From: Dechloromonas agitata is5
GTDB lineage: Bacteria > Pseudomonadota > Gammaproteobacteria > Burkholderiales > Rhodocyclaceae
Direction: 5' to 3'
DNA length: 64,000 nt
Assembly: GCF_000519045.1 (NCBI RefSeq)
Contig: NZ_KI912532.1
Location: 2,170,001 to 2,234,000, forward strand
In this document: positions 26,944 to 36,080 of the stretch, piece by piece
Layout of the letters: every line of letters begins with the position of its first letter
Position numbering within the stretch: position 1 is the stretch's first letter
The notes under the pieces: generated by a model
Told to the model about the DNA's origin: nothing
The model's database searches: none
Seen by the model: the letters and a program-made list of their open reading frames with translations, nothing else
Translations under genes and position numbers: made by a program

Positions 26944-27789
26944 ATGAATCCTGTCCCCGAAGAAAAACTATTGCTCGGCATGTTGAACGGGGTGGATATT
27001 CCCCCTTGCCCGGCCATCCTGGTCGAACTCGATGCCGAACTGCGCAAGGCGCATTGCGATCAGCGCGAGGTCGCCCGCCTGATCACCCAGGACGTCGCCT
27101 TGTCCGGCCACGTCATGCTGATCGCCAATTCACCAGCCTTCTCCACGGGCAAGCAACTTGATTCGGTCATGCAGGCGATCCAGGTTCTCGGCCTGCAGAG
27201 CGTCTTCAACCTGATCGTCGGCCATCTCCTGCGGGTCGCGTTGACCGGTGGGCAGGATTTCTCGATGGAGCGTTTCTGGGAGAGTTCGGCCCAGACGGCG
27301 CGCATCTCGGCCGAACTGGCCCGGCGCCTGCGCTGCGCCCGGCCGGATGTCGCTTACACCTTCGGCCTCTTCCACGATTGCGGCATTCCGCTCCTCGTCA
27401 AGCGTTTCCGGCAGACCAAGGAAGTCCTGGCCCAGGCCAACCAAGCTGAAGACCGGCTATTTACCGATGTCGAGGATGGCTTGCTCGGTACCAACCATGC
27501 CGTCGTCGGCTACTTCCTCGCTCGCCGCTGGCAACTGCCGGATTTCATCGCCGAAGGCGTGCTCTACCATCACGACTACAGCGTGCTGAGCAAGTCGGGG
27601 CTGATTTCGGAAACCGCGCGGGCCCTGATCGGCATTTGCGTCCTCGCCGAACACGTCATCCGCCTGCATAGCAGCGGCGACGGCGAGCAGGAGTGGGCCA
27701 AGGCAGCGCCTGCTACCTGTGCTTACTTCAATCTCTCGCTGGGCGCGATTGATGATCTGATCGACGACCTCCGGGACTGGCTCGACTGA
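26944..27789 (+). CDS. HDOD-domain protein
   Basis: The 281-residue protein consists of a single HDOD domain (about 15-215), with IPPCPAILVELDAEL at the start, LITQDVALSGHVMLIANSPAF, the helix QAIQVLGLQSVFNLI and a degenerate HD-type core FGLFHDCGIPLLVKRF. HDOD proteins are regulatory scaffolds in signalling, often linked to cyclic-di-GMP or stress responses, and lack a proven catalytic function. There is no receiver domain or signal peptide. It stands alone, downstream of the CysB-like gene and convergent with the NosD gene. Confidence 0.86.
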   Translation: MNPVPEEKLLLGMLNGVDIPPCPAILVELDAELRKAHCDQREVARLITQDVALSGHVMLIANSPAFSTGKQLDSVMQAIQVLGLQSVFNLIVGHLLRVALTGGQDFSMERFWESSAQTARISAELARRLRCARPDVAYTFGLFHDCGIPLLVKRFRQTKEVLAQANQAEDRLFTDVEDGLLGTNHAVVGYFLARRWQLPDFIAEGVLYHHDYSVLSKSGLISETARALIGICVLAEHVIRLHSSGDGEQEWAKAAPATCAYFNLSLGAIDDLIDDLRDWLD

Positions 27790-27803
27790 TTTTCCGAGCG
27801 GCA

Positions 27804-29009
27804 CTACTTGCGCAGGCGGGGTGCCGTGTCGCGCAGGATCAGGGTCGGAGAGGAGAACGGCGCCAGCCGTTCGAGGAAATCAAGCAGTTCGAGTACCGGT
27901 GAATTGCGGAAGAACGCCGCGCTCGGCGTTTCCAGCCAGATCCGGTCGGCGTAGGCGTGCAGTTCGTGCGGCTTGTCGCCGAAGCCGTCGCCATCCAGGT
28001 CGAAACCCTCGTAGTTGTCCCAGCTGTTGCCCCACCAGACGTCGTTTTCCGGATCGCCATCGCCGACCGCGGTGACCGGCCAGAGGTTGCTCTTGAAGGT
28101 GTTGTTGATCGCGATGTGGCCGCCCTTGGCGCCGTAGAAATAGATGCCGGTGATGTTGTGGGCGATGACGTTGTCGATGAAGACGATGCGGTTGAGCGGG
28201 TTCATCGGCGAATCGGCCATGATGCCGTGGGCGCAATGGATGATTTCGTTGCCGAGGACCAGCGCGGCCGACGTTTCCTTGAGGGCCACGCCGGCGCCCG
28301 AGGCGTCCATGGCGTGCAGGATGTGGTTGTGGCGGATGATCAGCCCCTCCGAGTTGAGGGCGATGACGCCGGTCGAGTTCTTCTCCAGCCGGTTGTTCTC
28401 GACGATGCTGCGGTGCGAGAACAGGAAATTGAAGGCGCGCCGACTGTCGCGGATGAGATTGCCGGTGAAGCGGTTGCGCGGTGAATTGCTCACCGTGATA
28501 TCGCGAATCTGCGCGATGTCGTTATGCTCGAAGCGGTTGCCGGTGCTGTACCACAGGCGGATGCCGTCACCCCGGTCGGCGGAATCGACGGCCCGCGAGC
28601 GGATATGGTTGCGGCGCACCACGCTGTCGGTCGTCTTGTGCAGCGAAATACCGAACAGCACGTCTTCCAGTACGTTGTTTTCGATCAGCAGCCCCTTGCC
28701 CTCGCCCATGATGCCGCCGTCCAGCTTGTCGTGCGAGTCGCCGCTGTTGCGCAGGGTCAGGCCGCGTACCGTCACGTTGTCGGCCTTGATGGTGAGCACC
28801 GTGCCCTGCCCGCCGGCATCGACGACGACCTTGCTGTTGCCCTCCAGGGTCAGCGGCTTGTCGATGATCGCCGGGCCGCGATAGGTGCCGGGCGGCAGGC
28901 GCAACACGCTGCCCGGCAGGGCGGTGTCGAGCCAGGCCTGCAGGGGCTGGTTGGCGAAGGCCTCAAAGGTGAGCAGGAGGGGGAGGACAAAGAGAAGCAG
29001 GGGGCGCAT
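27804..29009 (-). CDS. nosD: NosD-like periplasmic parallel beta-helix protein
   Basis: The 401-residue protein has a signal peptide (MRPLLLFVLPLLLTFEAFA) and then right-handed beta-helix repeats (NxxxxNxI patterns such as LIENNVLEDVLFGISL, VVRRNHI, FEHNDI). The C-terminal region has the NosD hallmark NSWDNYEGFDLDGDGFGDKPH followed by a helical tail. NosD delivers copper for assembly of the CuZ site of nitrous oxide reductase, normally encoded with nosF and nosY. Here none of the nos genes is adjacent. It is therefore either an orphan copy or a related beta-helix protein of different role. The start at 29009 gives a proper signal peptide; an upstream ATG at 29060 would not. Confidence 0.8.
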   Translation of the reverse strand: MRPLLLFVLPLLLTFEAFANQPLQAWLDTALPGSVLRLPPGTYRGPAIIDKPLTLEGNSKVVVDAGGQGTVLTIKADNVTVRGLTLRNSGDSHDKLDGGIMGEGKGLLIENNVLEDVLFGISLHKTTDSVVRRNHIRSRAVDSADRGDGIRLWYSTGNRFEHNDIAQIRDITVSNSPRNRFTGNLIRDSRRAFNFLFSHRSIVENNRLEKNSTGVIALNSEGLIIRHNHILHAMDASGAGVALKETSAALVLGNEIIHCAHGIMADSPMNPLNRIVFIDNVIAHNITGIYFYGAKGGHIAINNTFKSNLWPVTAVGDGDPENDVWWGNSWDNYEGFDLDGDGFGDKPHELHAYADRIWLETPSAAFFRNSPVLELLDFLERLAPFSSPTLILRDTAPRLRK

Positions 29010-29094
29010 GGAATCGCGATTTAGCCATGCAGGCCGGGGATTTGCCGCGACCTGAATCAAGTTTTCACCAAACGAAGCGGGTGGCGAGCGGCGT

Positions 29095-30378
29095 TCATTC
29101 CCAGTATTCGGTCATCTCGCTGGCCCAGGCCGTGGCGGCCAGCAATGCACGATTGACGCTTTCCGCATCGACACCAGCCTGGCGGGCTGCCTCGGCCATC
29201 CTGTTCTGGTCGGTCGCCTCGCTCGCTTCGGCGACGGCGAGCAGCGAGGCGTAGGGGCCTTGGTGTTCGAGCAGTGCCTGGCGGATGGCGTCGGCAACCG
29301 GCATGGCCTGCAGGATGTCGGCCAGCGGCCGGCGCAGCAGGCGGTCGAGGCAGGAAAAGATGCCGGTCAGGAAGAGCGGGTCATGGTGCCCTCCGGGCAG
29401 GCTCTGCGCGCCGAGCACTTCCATCAGGCGGCCGCGGGTTAGCGCGTTTTCGATCAGCAGCCAGTCGCTCAGCTGCGGCTCGCGCACCGAGAAGAGCAGC
29501 ACGGCGAGCCAGCGGGCCAGTTTCTGGCGGCCGAGGATGGTCACCGCCTGCTCCAGCGAGTCGATGCGGCGGGTCAGGGCCAGGGCGGGCGAATTCAGGT
29601 AGCGCAGGATGCGGAAGCTGAGTACTGGGTCGAGGCGCATCGCCTTGGCCAGTTCCGCCGTATCGGCATCGCCCTGGACCAGGTGCAGCAGGTTGAGCAG
29701 TTGCGTCTTGTGCGGATCGCCGGCCGGCGCGCTGCTGGCGATTGCCGCATGGTCGACGAAGTGGCCATGGCAGTAGTCGAAATGCCATTGCAGGCAAAGC
29801 TGATGTTCGTCCAGGGTGTCGATGTTGCAGGCAAACAGCTGGATCGGGTCGCCCTGGACGCCGGCACGCACGGCAGACGAAAAATCGCGGACCGAGTTGG
29901 GTTCGCTACCGGCAATGTCGATGGCGGCGTAATCGACTTGCTGGATTACCTTGGCGAAGGCCGGGTTCCTCGGCTGGCGGAAAACGCCGAACCGGTACTC
30001 GCGTTCCCGCAGGCGGGCCATGTCATCGCCGATGCTGCCGGCCTCGGCATCGGGTGCCAGGCGCAGGAGGAGGACGATTTGGCCGCCCGGCAGGCGGTCG
30101 AGTTCCGGTGCATCGAGGCTGGCCGAACTGATCGGAACGAAGGCCGGGCTTTGCTGCAAGTCGGCGCGGCTGGCCACCAGCGCATGGAGCAGGAGACGGT
30201 CGGGGTCCTCCACCGTGTTCGATGCCGGCAGCCGGAACAGATGCCCGGCGATCCGCCCGTTCCGGTCGAAAACCGGCTCCCGGCCGAGGAAGGGAATGGC
30301 GCGGCTGCTTGCGGCTGGCGCGCTGTCGGCTCCGTCATTCGCCGATTTGCCGAACAGATTTTTCAGGCTACTGAACAT
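29095..30378 (-). CDS. Degenerate EAL plus HDOD signalling protein
   Basis: The 427-residue protein has an N-terminal EAL-like segment (about 35-220; IPFLGREPVFDRNGRIAGHLFRL) that lacks a recognisable EAL motif and metal ligands, so phosphodiesterase activity is unlikely. A C-terminal HDOD domain (about 225-420) contains LNLLHLVQGDADTAELAKAMRLDPVLSFRILRYLNSP in pieces such as RLDPVLSFRILRYLNSP. This layout is that of the YuxH/CdgJ group, in which the EAL part may bind c-di-GMP without cleaving it. The ATG at 30378 is chosen; the longer frame upstream crosses the terminator of the next gene. Role unknown; regulation of motility or attachment is typical. Confidence 0.84.
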   Translation of the reverse strand: MFSSLKNLFGKSANDGADSAPAASSRAIPFLGREPVFDRNGRIAGHLFRLPASNTVEDPDRLLLHALVASRADLQQSPAFVPISSASLDAPELDRLPGGQIVLLLRLAPDAEAGSIGDDMARLREREYRFGVFRQPRNPAFAKVIQQVDYAAIDIAGSEPNSVRDFSSAVRAGVQGDPIQLFACNIDTLDEHQLCLQWHFDYCHGHFVDHAAIASSAPAGDPHKTQLLNLLHLVQGDADTAELAKAMRLDPVLSFRILRYLNSPALALTRRIDSLEQAVTILGRQKLARWLAVLLFSVREPQLSDWLLIENALTRGRLMEVLGAQSLPGGHHDPLFLTGIFSCLDRLLRRPLADILQAMPVADAIRQALLEHQGPYASLLAVAEASEATDQNRMAEAARQAGVDAESVNRALLAATAWASEMTEYWE

Positions 30379-30390
30379 GACGCTATCCCC

Positions 30391-30420
30391 CAAAACAAAA
30401 TGCCCACCAGCGGTGGGCAT
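30391..30420 (-). terminator. Intrinsic terminator of the PpiC operon
   Basis: ATGCCCACC (30400-30408) pairs with GGTGGGCAT (30412-30420) around a 3-nt loop; on the minus strand TTTTGTTTTG follows. Confidence 0.87.
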
Positions 30421-30466
30421 TCTCCGGCCACCCGAGGGCGGCCATTTTCGCATGCGGGGTCCGGCT

Positions 30467-31258
30467 TTAGTCGACCTTGGCCTTGCCGCGCAATTCCTTG
30501 ACCAACGTTTCGATCTGCTGCTGGCTGGCACGCTGCTGCAGCTGCGGCTTGACCTGGTCGAACGGCGGCGGGTTGGACGGGCGGGAGTCGTCGAGCTGGA
30601 TGACGTGGTAACCGAAGTCCGATTGCACCGGAGCCTTGGTGTATTCACCCTTCTTCAGCTTGGTCAGCGCTTCGCCGAACGGCTTGACGTAGGCGGCCGG
30701 GGAGCTCCAGCCCAGTTCGCCGCCCTTGTCCTTGGAGCCGGGGTCCTTCGACTGCTTGGCCAGTTCGGAGAACTTCTCGCCCTTGTCCAGCTTGGCGATG
30801 ATCGCCTTGGCGTCCTCTTCCTTCTCGACCAGGATGTGACGGGACTTGTATTCGGTGCTGCCCAGGTTGTTCTTGATTACGTCGTACTCGGCCTTCAGCT
30901 GTGCTTCGCTGATCGGGTTGGCCTTGACGTGCTCGGACAGGAAGGCGCGGATCAGCACGGCCTGCTTGGCCAGCTCGATCTGGCCCTGGATGTTCGGGTT
31001 CTTGTCCAGGCCTTTCTTCTTGGCTTCCTGGGCGAGAATCTCGCGGCGTACCAGTTCTTCCTTGACGGCAGCCTGCAGTTCCGGCGAATCCGGCGCGCCT
31101 TGGGCCTTCTGCTCGGCGACGAAGGCGTTATAGACGGTTTGCGAAATCGGCTGGCCGTTCACGGTGGCGAAGGCCTTGCCCTTTTCGGCAGCGAAGGCCG
31201 GGGCGGAGACGATGGCGCCAGCGACGAGCAGGGCGGCCAGACGGGAGAGCTTGTGCAT
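30467..31258 (-). CDS. Periplasmic parvulin-type peptidyl-prolyl isomerase (PpiC/PrsA-like)
   Basis: The 263-residue protein has a signal peptide (MHKLSRLAALLVAGAIVSAPAFA), an N-terminal SurA-like helical chaperone region (about 25-130) and a parvulin domain (about 132-235) with SRHILVEKEEDAKAII, SKDPGSKDKGGELGW and FGYHVIQLDDSRP. It assists folding of outer-membrane or secreted proteins. It is the last gene of a leftward cluster with bolA, yciI-like and yciB and is followed by a clear terminator. It is shorter than SurA (one rotamase domain). Confidence 0.93.
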   Translation of the reverse strand: MHKLSRLAALLVAGAIVSAPAFAAEKGKAFATVNGQPISQTVYNAFVAEQKAQGAPDSPELQAAVKEELVRREILAQEAKKKGLDKNPNIQGQIELAKQAVLIRAFLSEHVKANPISEAQLKAEYDVIKNNLGSTEYKSRHILVEKEEDAKAIIAKLDKGEKFSELAKQSKDPGSKDKGGELGWSSPAAYVKPFGEALTKLKKGEYTKAPVQSDFGYHVIQLDDSRPSNPPPFDQVKPQLQQRASQQQIETLVKELRGKAKVD

Positions 31259-31291
31259 GTATCTATCCTTGGTTGGAGAACAACTCGAAAA

Positions 31292-31564
31292 TTATACTGC
31301 GCCCGGTACTTCCGCGCAGATGCTGAGCGCATGGACCGGGCCGCGCATCAGGTCACCCGCCGCATCATAAATCAGGCGATGGCGGGCGACGGTGTTTTTT
31401 CCGGCGAACGTGGCGGCCACGATGTCGACATGGTAATGGCCGCCGCCGCCCCGGGCGCCGGCATGGCCGGCATGCAGGTGCGAGTCGTCACGGATGGCCA
31501 GCGCCTCCGGTTGCAGGGCGGCCGTCAGGCGGGCGCGCAGTTCTTCGACGATATCGGCGCTCAC
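31292..31564 (-). CDS. BolA-family protein
   Basis: The 90-residue protein has the BolA pattern: an N-terminal helix [20 protein letters not shown], the [12 protein letters not shown] segment and the C-terminal [19 protein letters not shown]. BolA/IbaG proteins work with monothiol glutaredoxins in iron-sulfur trafficking and also influence cell shape. The start overlaps the YciI-like gene stop by 4 nt (ATGA), so translation is coupled. Confidence 0.92.
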   Translation of the reverse strand: MSADIVEELRARLTAALQPEALAIRDDSHLHAGHAGARGGGGHYHVDIVAATFAGKNTVARHRLIYDAAGDLMRGPVHALSICAEVPGAV

Positions 31565-31866
31565 GCCGGCAGTGCCTTCTTGAATGGCTTGACGGTGACC
31601 TTTTCGTAAACGCCGGCGGCGATGTACGGGTCGGCATCCGCCCAGGCGCGGGCGGCTTCCAGCGAGGGGAATTCGGCGATGATCAGGCTGCCCGAGAAGC
31701 CCGCCGGGCCAGGATCGGGCGAGTCGATGGCCGGGCAGGGGCCGGCGATGACCAGGCGGCCTTCGGCCTGCAGGGCTTGGAGGCGCGCCAGGTGGGCGGG
31801 GCGGGCGGCCAGGCGTTGGTCGAGCGTGCCGACGCGGTCTTCGGCGATAAAGGCGTAAAGCATCAT
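31561..31866 (-). CDS. YciI-family protein
   Basis: The 101-residue protein shows the YciI fold: [35 protein letters not shown] and a C-terminal AADPY-like [19 protein letters not shown]. The conserved His-Asp pair of the family corresponds to H in RPAHLARL and D in WADADPY. Function is not established; a catalytic role has been proposed for relatives. It overlaps the yciB-like gene by 4 nt (ATGATG, ATGA overlap) and bolA by 4 nt, a strongly coupled cluster also found in other betaproteobacteria. Confidence 0.9.
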   Translation of the reverse strand: MMLYAFIAEDRVGTLDQRLAARPAHLARLQALQAEGRLVIAGPCPAIDSPDPGPAGFSGSLIIAEFPSLEAARAWADADPYIAAGVYEKVTVKPFKKALPA

Positions 31867-32468
31867 TTTTCCTCGATGTATTTGGAGAGCAGCAGGCCCT
31901 GGCCGAGTACGAAGACGAGCATCAGGCCCATGCCGCCGAACAGTTTGAAATTGACCCAGGTGTCGGTCGGGAAATTGAAGGCGACGAGCAGGTTGAGTAC
32001 GCCCATCACGGCGAAGAAGGCGATCCACGACAGGGTGACCTTGCCCCAGACCGGCTCGGGCAGCGTCAGCTGCTCGCCGAGCATGGCCTTCATCGGATTC
32101 TTCTTCATGACCAGCGCGCTGAATCCCAGGCTGATGGCGAACACCCAGTAGAGGATGGTCGGCTTCCATTTGATGAAGGCTTCGTTCTGGAACGCCAGGG
32201 TCATGCCGCCGAAGACGACGACCAGCCCCAGGCTGATCCACAGCATCTTGTCCACCTTGCCGTGGCGGAAATGCACCCAGGCGATCTGGGCAATCGTCGC
32301 GGCGATGACGACGACGGTGGCGAGCAGGATCGGCGCCTGCTTGACGTCGACCACGGCCGAACCGAGCAGCGAGGCGACCCAGGCGGCGGCCGTTTCAGGA
32401 TTCTTTTCGGCGTACTTGAAGGCGCCGAAAAAGAGGATGACGGGGAAAAGGTCGAAGAGCAGTTTCAT
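31863..32468 (-). CDS. yciB: Inner-membrane septation protein YciB (IspZ family)
   Basis: The 201-residue membrane protein begins [21 protein letters not shown], the family signature, and has five predicted helices, with KWKPTILYW and the motif [12 protein letters not shown] seen as [18 protein letters not shown]. YciB interacts with the cell-envelope and division machinery and was first described as an intracellular septation protein. It is the first gene of the leftward yciB-yciI-bolA-ppiC cluster. Confidence 0.94.
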   Translation of the reverse strand: MKLLFDLFPVILFFGAFKYAEKNPETAAAWVASLLGSAVVDVKQAPILLATVVVIAATIAQIAWVHFRHGKVDKMLWISLGLVVVFGGMTLAFQNEAFIKWKPTILYWVFAISLGFSALVMKKNPMKAMLGEQLTLPEPVWGKVTLSWIAFFAVMGVLNLLVAFNFPTDTWVNFKLFGGMGLMLVFVLGQGLLLSKYIEEK

Positions 32469-32520
32469 GGCGCCGCATTATATACTCCGGGCCAATCGCC
32501 TCCAGCAAGCCGGAAAATCC

Positions 32521-33573
32521 ATGCATACGGTCCTGATCATCGATGACAGCGACATCAATCTGACCCTGATCAAAGCCCTCGTGCTGAAACTGGGCGAATG
32601 CAACCCCGTGCTGTTCGACAAGCCGTTGGCGGCGCTCGAGTGGTGCCGCAGCAACGAGCCGGACCTGGTCATTGTCGATTACATGATGCCGGACATGGAC
32701 GGCCTCAAATTCATCGCGGCCTTCCGTGCCTTGCATGGCCGCAATGAAATCCCGGTCTTGATGATCACTGCCAATGACCAGCGGGATGTTCGCTACGAGG
32801 CCTTGCTCGGTGGCGCCAACGATTACCTGACCAAGCCGATCGACCGGGTCGAATTCGGGGCGCGCGTGCGCAACATGCTGTCGCTGCGTATCGGCCAGAA
32901 ATTTCTCGCCGACCGGGCCGCGCATCTGGCCGAGCTGGTCGATGCCCGGACCAGCGAGATTCGCGAGCGCGAGAAGGAACTGATTTTCCGCATGTCGCGG
33001 GCGGCCGAGTTCCGCGACCCGGAAACCGGCGCCCACATCCAGCGCATGGCGCATTACTCGCAGGTCATCGCGCATGGCCTCGATCTTGGCCCGGCGATGG
33101 AAAAGCTGGTTCTGGAAGCGGCACCGATGCACGACGTGGGCAAGATCGGCATCCCCGATTACATCCTGCTCAAACCGGGCAAGCTGACGCCGGAAGAGTT
33201 CGAGGTGATGAAGGGGCACGCCCGGCTCGGTCATGAACTGCTCAAGGACAGCGGTTCCGAAATACTGAGGGCGGGGGCCGAGGTGGCGCTGTCGCATCAC
33301 GAGAAATACGATGGCTCGGGCTATCCCAAGGGCCTGAAAGGCACGCAGATTCCACAACTCGGACGGATCGTCGCGGTCGCCGATGTCTTCGATGCCCTGA
33401 CCTCGGAGCGTCCCTACAAGCGGGCCTGGACGCTGGACGATGCCTGCCGCTTCCTGGAGGATGGCCGCGGCAAGCATTTCGATCCGCTGTGTGTCGAAGC
33501 CTTCCTGGCCGGCTGGGAAGATGTCCTGGAAATTCGCCAGCGTTTCCGCGACGAGGAAATTCCGCAAATTTGA
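32521..33573 (+). CDS. Response regulator with HD-GYP phosphodiesterase domain (RpfG-like)
   Basis: The 350-residue protein has a receiver domain (1-122; acidic pair DDSD, phosphoacceptor Asp in LVIVDYMMPDMDG, Lys in NDYLTKPID) and an HD-GYP domain (about 150-345) with MHDVGKIGIPD, HHEKYDGSGYPKGL and VADVFDALTSERPYK. HD-GYP enzymes hydrolyse c-di-GMP. All metal-binding HD and GYP residues appear intact, so it should be active and phosphorylation-controlled. An Hpt-domain gene follows 53 bp downstream and could feed phosphoryl groups to it. No kinase gene is adjacent. Confidence 0.93.
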   Translation: MHTVLIIDDSDINLTLIKALVLKLGECNPVLFDKPLAALEWCRSNEPDLVIVDYMMPDMDGLKFIAAFRALHGRNEIPVLMITANDQRDVRYEALLGGANDYLTKPIDRVEFGARVRNMLSLRIGQKFLADRAAHLAELVDARTSEIREREKELIFRMSRAAEFRDPETGAHIQRMAHYSQVIAHGLDLGPAMEKLVLEAAPMHDVGKIGIPDYILLKPGKLTPEEFEVMKGHARLGHELLKDSGSEILRAGAEVALSHHEKYDGSGYPKGLKGTQIPQLGRIVAVADVFDALTSERPYKRAWTLDDACRFLEDGRGKHFDPLCVEAFLAGWEDVLEIRQRFRDEEIPQI

Positions 33574-33626
33574 GTACATGCCGGCGGGCTGCCCGGTCGG
33601 GTGGTGCCGGCGCAATGGAGAAGGGA

Positions 33627-33965
33627 ATGGCTGCAGCTTTCGTATTGAACAAGGCGTCCATCCTTGAACGCCTCGGCGGCGACGAGGAGATCTACGCCGT
33701 GATGGTGAGCATGTATCTCGCCGACATCGAAAACAACTGCGCCGCCCTCGCTGCCGCTTATGCCGCAGATGACGGGAAGGTGCTGCAGCGCGAGGCGCAC
33801 ACGATCAAGGGCCTGCTCGCCACCTTCTCGGACGAACCCGGTGCAGCCGAGGCGCACCGGGTCGAGAAAGCGGCACAGGCCGGCGAACTGGCTGGTCTGG
33901 GCGACGCCGTGACCGAATTGCAGAGCCGCTTGCGCGAAGTGGCAGCCGTGCTACGCGCCGGGTAG
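33627..33965 (+). CDS. Histidine phosphotransfer (Hpt) domain protein
   Basis: The 112-residue protein is a four-helix Hpt domain with the phosphoacceptor motif [15 protein letters not shown]. The ATG at 33627 is chosen because GAGAAGGG lies just upstream; another ATG 12 bp upstream is possible. It lacks other domains and so relays phosphoryl groups between a hybrid kinase and a response regulator, most likely the HD-GYP protein encoded just upstream. Its end overlaps the end of bioD on the other strand by 15 bp (convergent). Confidence 0.85.
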   Translation: MAAAFVLNKASILERLGGDEEIYAVMVSMYLADIENNCAALAAAYAADDGKVLQREAHTIKGLLATFSDEPGAAEAHRVEKAAQAGELAGLGDAVTELQSRLREVAAVLRAG

Positions 33966-34616
33966 ACGCAGGAAGTCGGCCGCCCCGGATGCGCCGCCTG
34001 CCGGTGCGTGCGGTACGACGCCGAGCAGCGGCGCAGCCAGGCGGGACTGGAGCGTCGCCAGGTTTTCCTCGAAACGCGACATGGCGGGGTCGATCCGGTT
34101 GGCTACCCAGCCGGCCAGCGGCAGGCCGCGGGCGGCAATGGCCTCCGCCGTGAGCAGGGCGTGGCTGATGCAGCCCAGGCGCATGCCGACGACCAGAATC
34201 ACCGGCAGGCCGAGGGTGACCGCCAGGTCGTCGCTGCCCTGGTTTTCGCCAAGCGGTACGCAAAAGCCGCCGACGCCTTCGACAATGACCAGATCGGCCT
34301 GCTGACGTGCCGTCTCACAGGCGGCGCGGATCGGCGCCAAGTCGATGGTCACGCCAGCTTCGGCAGCGGCGATATGCGGTGCGATGGCCGGAGCGAAACA
34401 ATACGGGTTGATCAGGTGGCGTGGCAGGTCGATGCTGCTGGCGGCGCGGATGTTCTCGACATCCTCGTTCAGCCCGCTGGCGTCGGTGCCGGCGGCGACC
34501 GGCTTGAGGCCGGCGGCGCGCAATCCATTGCGGCGGGCGCGGTGGAGCAGGGCGCAGGTGATGAAGGTCTTGCCGATTTCGGTATCGGTACCAGTCAGGA
34601 AATAGGCGGGGCTCAT
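33951..34616 (-). CDS. bioD: Dethiobiotin synthetase
   Basis: BioD closes the ureido ring of dethiobiotin from 7,8-diaminopelargonate, CO2 and ATP. The 221-residue protein has the P-loop [19 protein letters not shown], the LKPVAAGTD segment with the substrate Lys, and [10 protein letters not shown]. It is the last gene of the biotin operon and its start overlaps bioC by 4 nt (ATGA). Confidence 0.95.
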   Translation of the reverse strand: MSPAYFLTGTDTEIGKTFITCALLHRARRNGLRAAGLKPVAAGTDASGLNEDVENIRAASSIDLPRHLINPYCFAPAIAPHIAAAEAGVTIDLAPIRAACETARQQADLVIVEGVGGFCVPLGENQGSDDLAVTLGLPVILVVGMRLGCISHALLTAEAIAARGLPLAGWVANRIDPAMSRFEENLATLQSRLAAPLLGVVPHAPAGGASGAADFLRLPGA

Positions 34617-35374
34617 GGGCGGGCGATCAGGGTGATGACGTCGTAGGTCAGCGGCAGGCCGTCTGGCGTGCGCTGGGCTTCGTAGGCAGCCTCGGCCTGC
34701 TGGAAGGTGTGGCGGCTCATCAGGCTGGTGCGCCGGCCGTCGCCGACCTGGTTGGCACCGACGGCCTTGACGGCGCGAAGCAGCGATTTGAAATCGGCGT
34801 AGTGGGCGACCTGGCGGTGGGCGGCCAGCGTGTGGTCGGCGAATCCGGCCGTTTCGGCCATGCTGCGGATGTCGTCGGTCGTGTGAAAAGCCAGGGTGTG
34901 GCGGTATTCGTCGACACCGGCGAAGGCCTGGCGCAGTTCGTGAAAAGTGGCCGGGCCGAGGCTGGCCAGGGCCAGGACGCCACCCGGGCGCAGCAGGCGG
35001 CGGGCTTCGCCCAGGGCGGCCGGCAGGTCGCACCACTGGACGGCCAGGCTGGTCCAGTACAGGTCGATGCTGGCGGTGGCCAGCGGCAGGTGTTCGAGGT
35101 CGGCGGCGACGCGGCAGCAGGGGGTGGATACGTGGTGCAGCATGGCCGGCGAGAGGTCGAGACCGACGATCTGCGCTTCAGGAAAGCGCTGGCGCAGCAA
35201 GGGCAGGGCGTAGCCGGTGCCGCAGCCGGCATCGAGCAGCCGGCCGACCGGCAGGGCCGGCAGGCGGTCGATCAGGTCGTGGCAGATGCGGCGCTGCACG
35301 CTGGCCGCGCTGTCGTAGGTCGGGGCGGCGCGCTCGAAGGATTGCCGGATGCGCGCCTTGCTCGGTCTAGTCAT
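34613..35374 (-). CDS. bioC: Malonyl-ACP O-methyltransferase
   Basis: BioC methylates malonyl-ACP to start pimelate synthesis on the fatty-acid machinery. The 253-residue protein has the SAM motif [15 protein letters not shown], the family N-terminus [21 protein letters not shown] and [26 protein letters not shown] in pieces. The ATG at 35374 overlaps the bioH-like gene by 8 nt. Position in the operon between bioH-like and bioD supports the assignment. Confidence 0.94.
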   Translation of the reverse strand: MTRPSKARIRQSFERAAPTYDSAASVQRRICHDLIDRLPALPVGRLLDAGCGTGYALPLLRQRFPEAQIVGLDLSPAMLHHVSTPCCRVAADLEHLPLATASIDLYWTSLAVQWCDLPAALGEARRLLRPGGVLALASLGPATFHELRQAFAGVDEYRHTLAFHTTDDIRSMAETAGFADHTLAAHRQVAHYADFKSLLRAVKAVGANQVGDGRRTSLMSRHTFQQAEAAYEAQRTPDGLPLTYDVITLIARP

Positions 35375-36080
35375 GCAGGAAGTCGCGGGCCCGGGCGATG
35401 AAGTCATCCGGGCGGGAAAGGAAGGGCGCGTGCGCACAGTCGTCGAACACGGCAAGTTGGGCGCCAGGGATCAGTGCGGCGAGCGCTTCGGCGGCACCGA
35501 GCGGCATCAGCGGGTCGGCCGCACCATGCACGAGCAAGGTCGGGCAGGCTACCCTGGGGGCATCGGAGCGCAGGTCGACATCGCGCAGCCAGCGCAGGCC
35601 GGTGGCCAGCACCTCGCCGCTCGGGCGCGGGTCGGCCAGTTGCAGCAACTCGGCCGTCACGCTCTTGGCACGGGCATCGCCGCGATTGAAGCCGCCGACG
35701 AAGCGGGGCAGCATGGCCTCGACATCGGCCGCGATGCCGGCGGTGAATTCGGCCAGCATGTTTGGCGGCATGGCGTACGGCCAACCGTCGCGCTGAACAA
35801 AGCTGGTGGTGCCGGCGACGAGCAGCAGTTTGCCCACCTTGGCCGGATGGCGGGCGGCGACAGCCAGCGCCAACTGGGCGCCGAGCGACCAGCCACCCAG
35901 CGCGGTGCCGGGTTGCAGGCGGGCGGCGATGGCGTCGACGGCGGCGTCGAAGTCGGCGATCAGCGGCTCGCTGCCGTAGCCGGGCAGGTCGATGATGCTG
36001 CCGTTCAGGGCGGAGACGGCGGCGTTGACCGGGGTACGGCCGACGCACCAGCCGGGCAGGAAGACGAAGGGAGCGGTCAT
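35367..36080 (-). CDS. bioH: BioH-like pimeloyl-ACP methyl ester esterase
   Basis: The 237-residue alpha/beta hydrolase releases pimeloyl-ACP from its methyl ester, ending the BioC-started chain. Catalytic triad candidates are Ser in GGWSLGAQLAL, Asp in HGAADPLMP and His in DDCAHAPFLS. The PGWCVG segment near the N-terminus is the oxyanion region. Its ATG overlaps bioF by 4 nt. The symbol rests on position between bioF and bioC as well as on the fold; sequence alone would only support an alpha/beta hydrolase. Confidence 0.86.
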   Translation of the reverse strand: MTAPFVFLPGWCVGRTPVNAAVSALNGSIIDLPGYGSEPLIADFDAAVDAIAARLQPGTALGGWSLGAQLALAVAARHPAKVGKLLLVAGTTSFVQRDGWPYAMPPNMLAEFTAGIAADVEAMLPRFVGGFNRGDARAKSVTAELLQLADPRPSGEVLATGLRWLRDVDLRSDAPRVACPTLLVHGAADPLMPLGAAEALAALIPGAQLAVFDDCAHAPFLSRPDDFIARARDFLHD

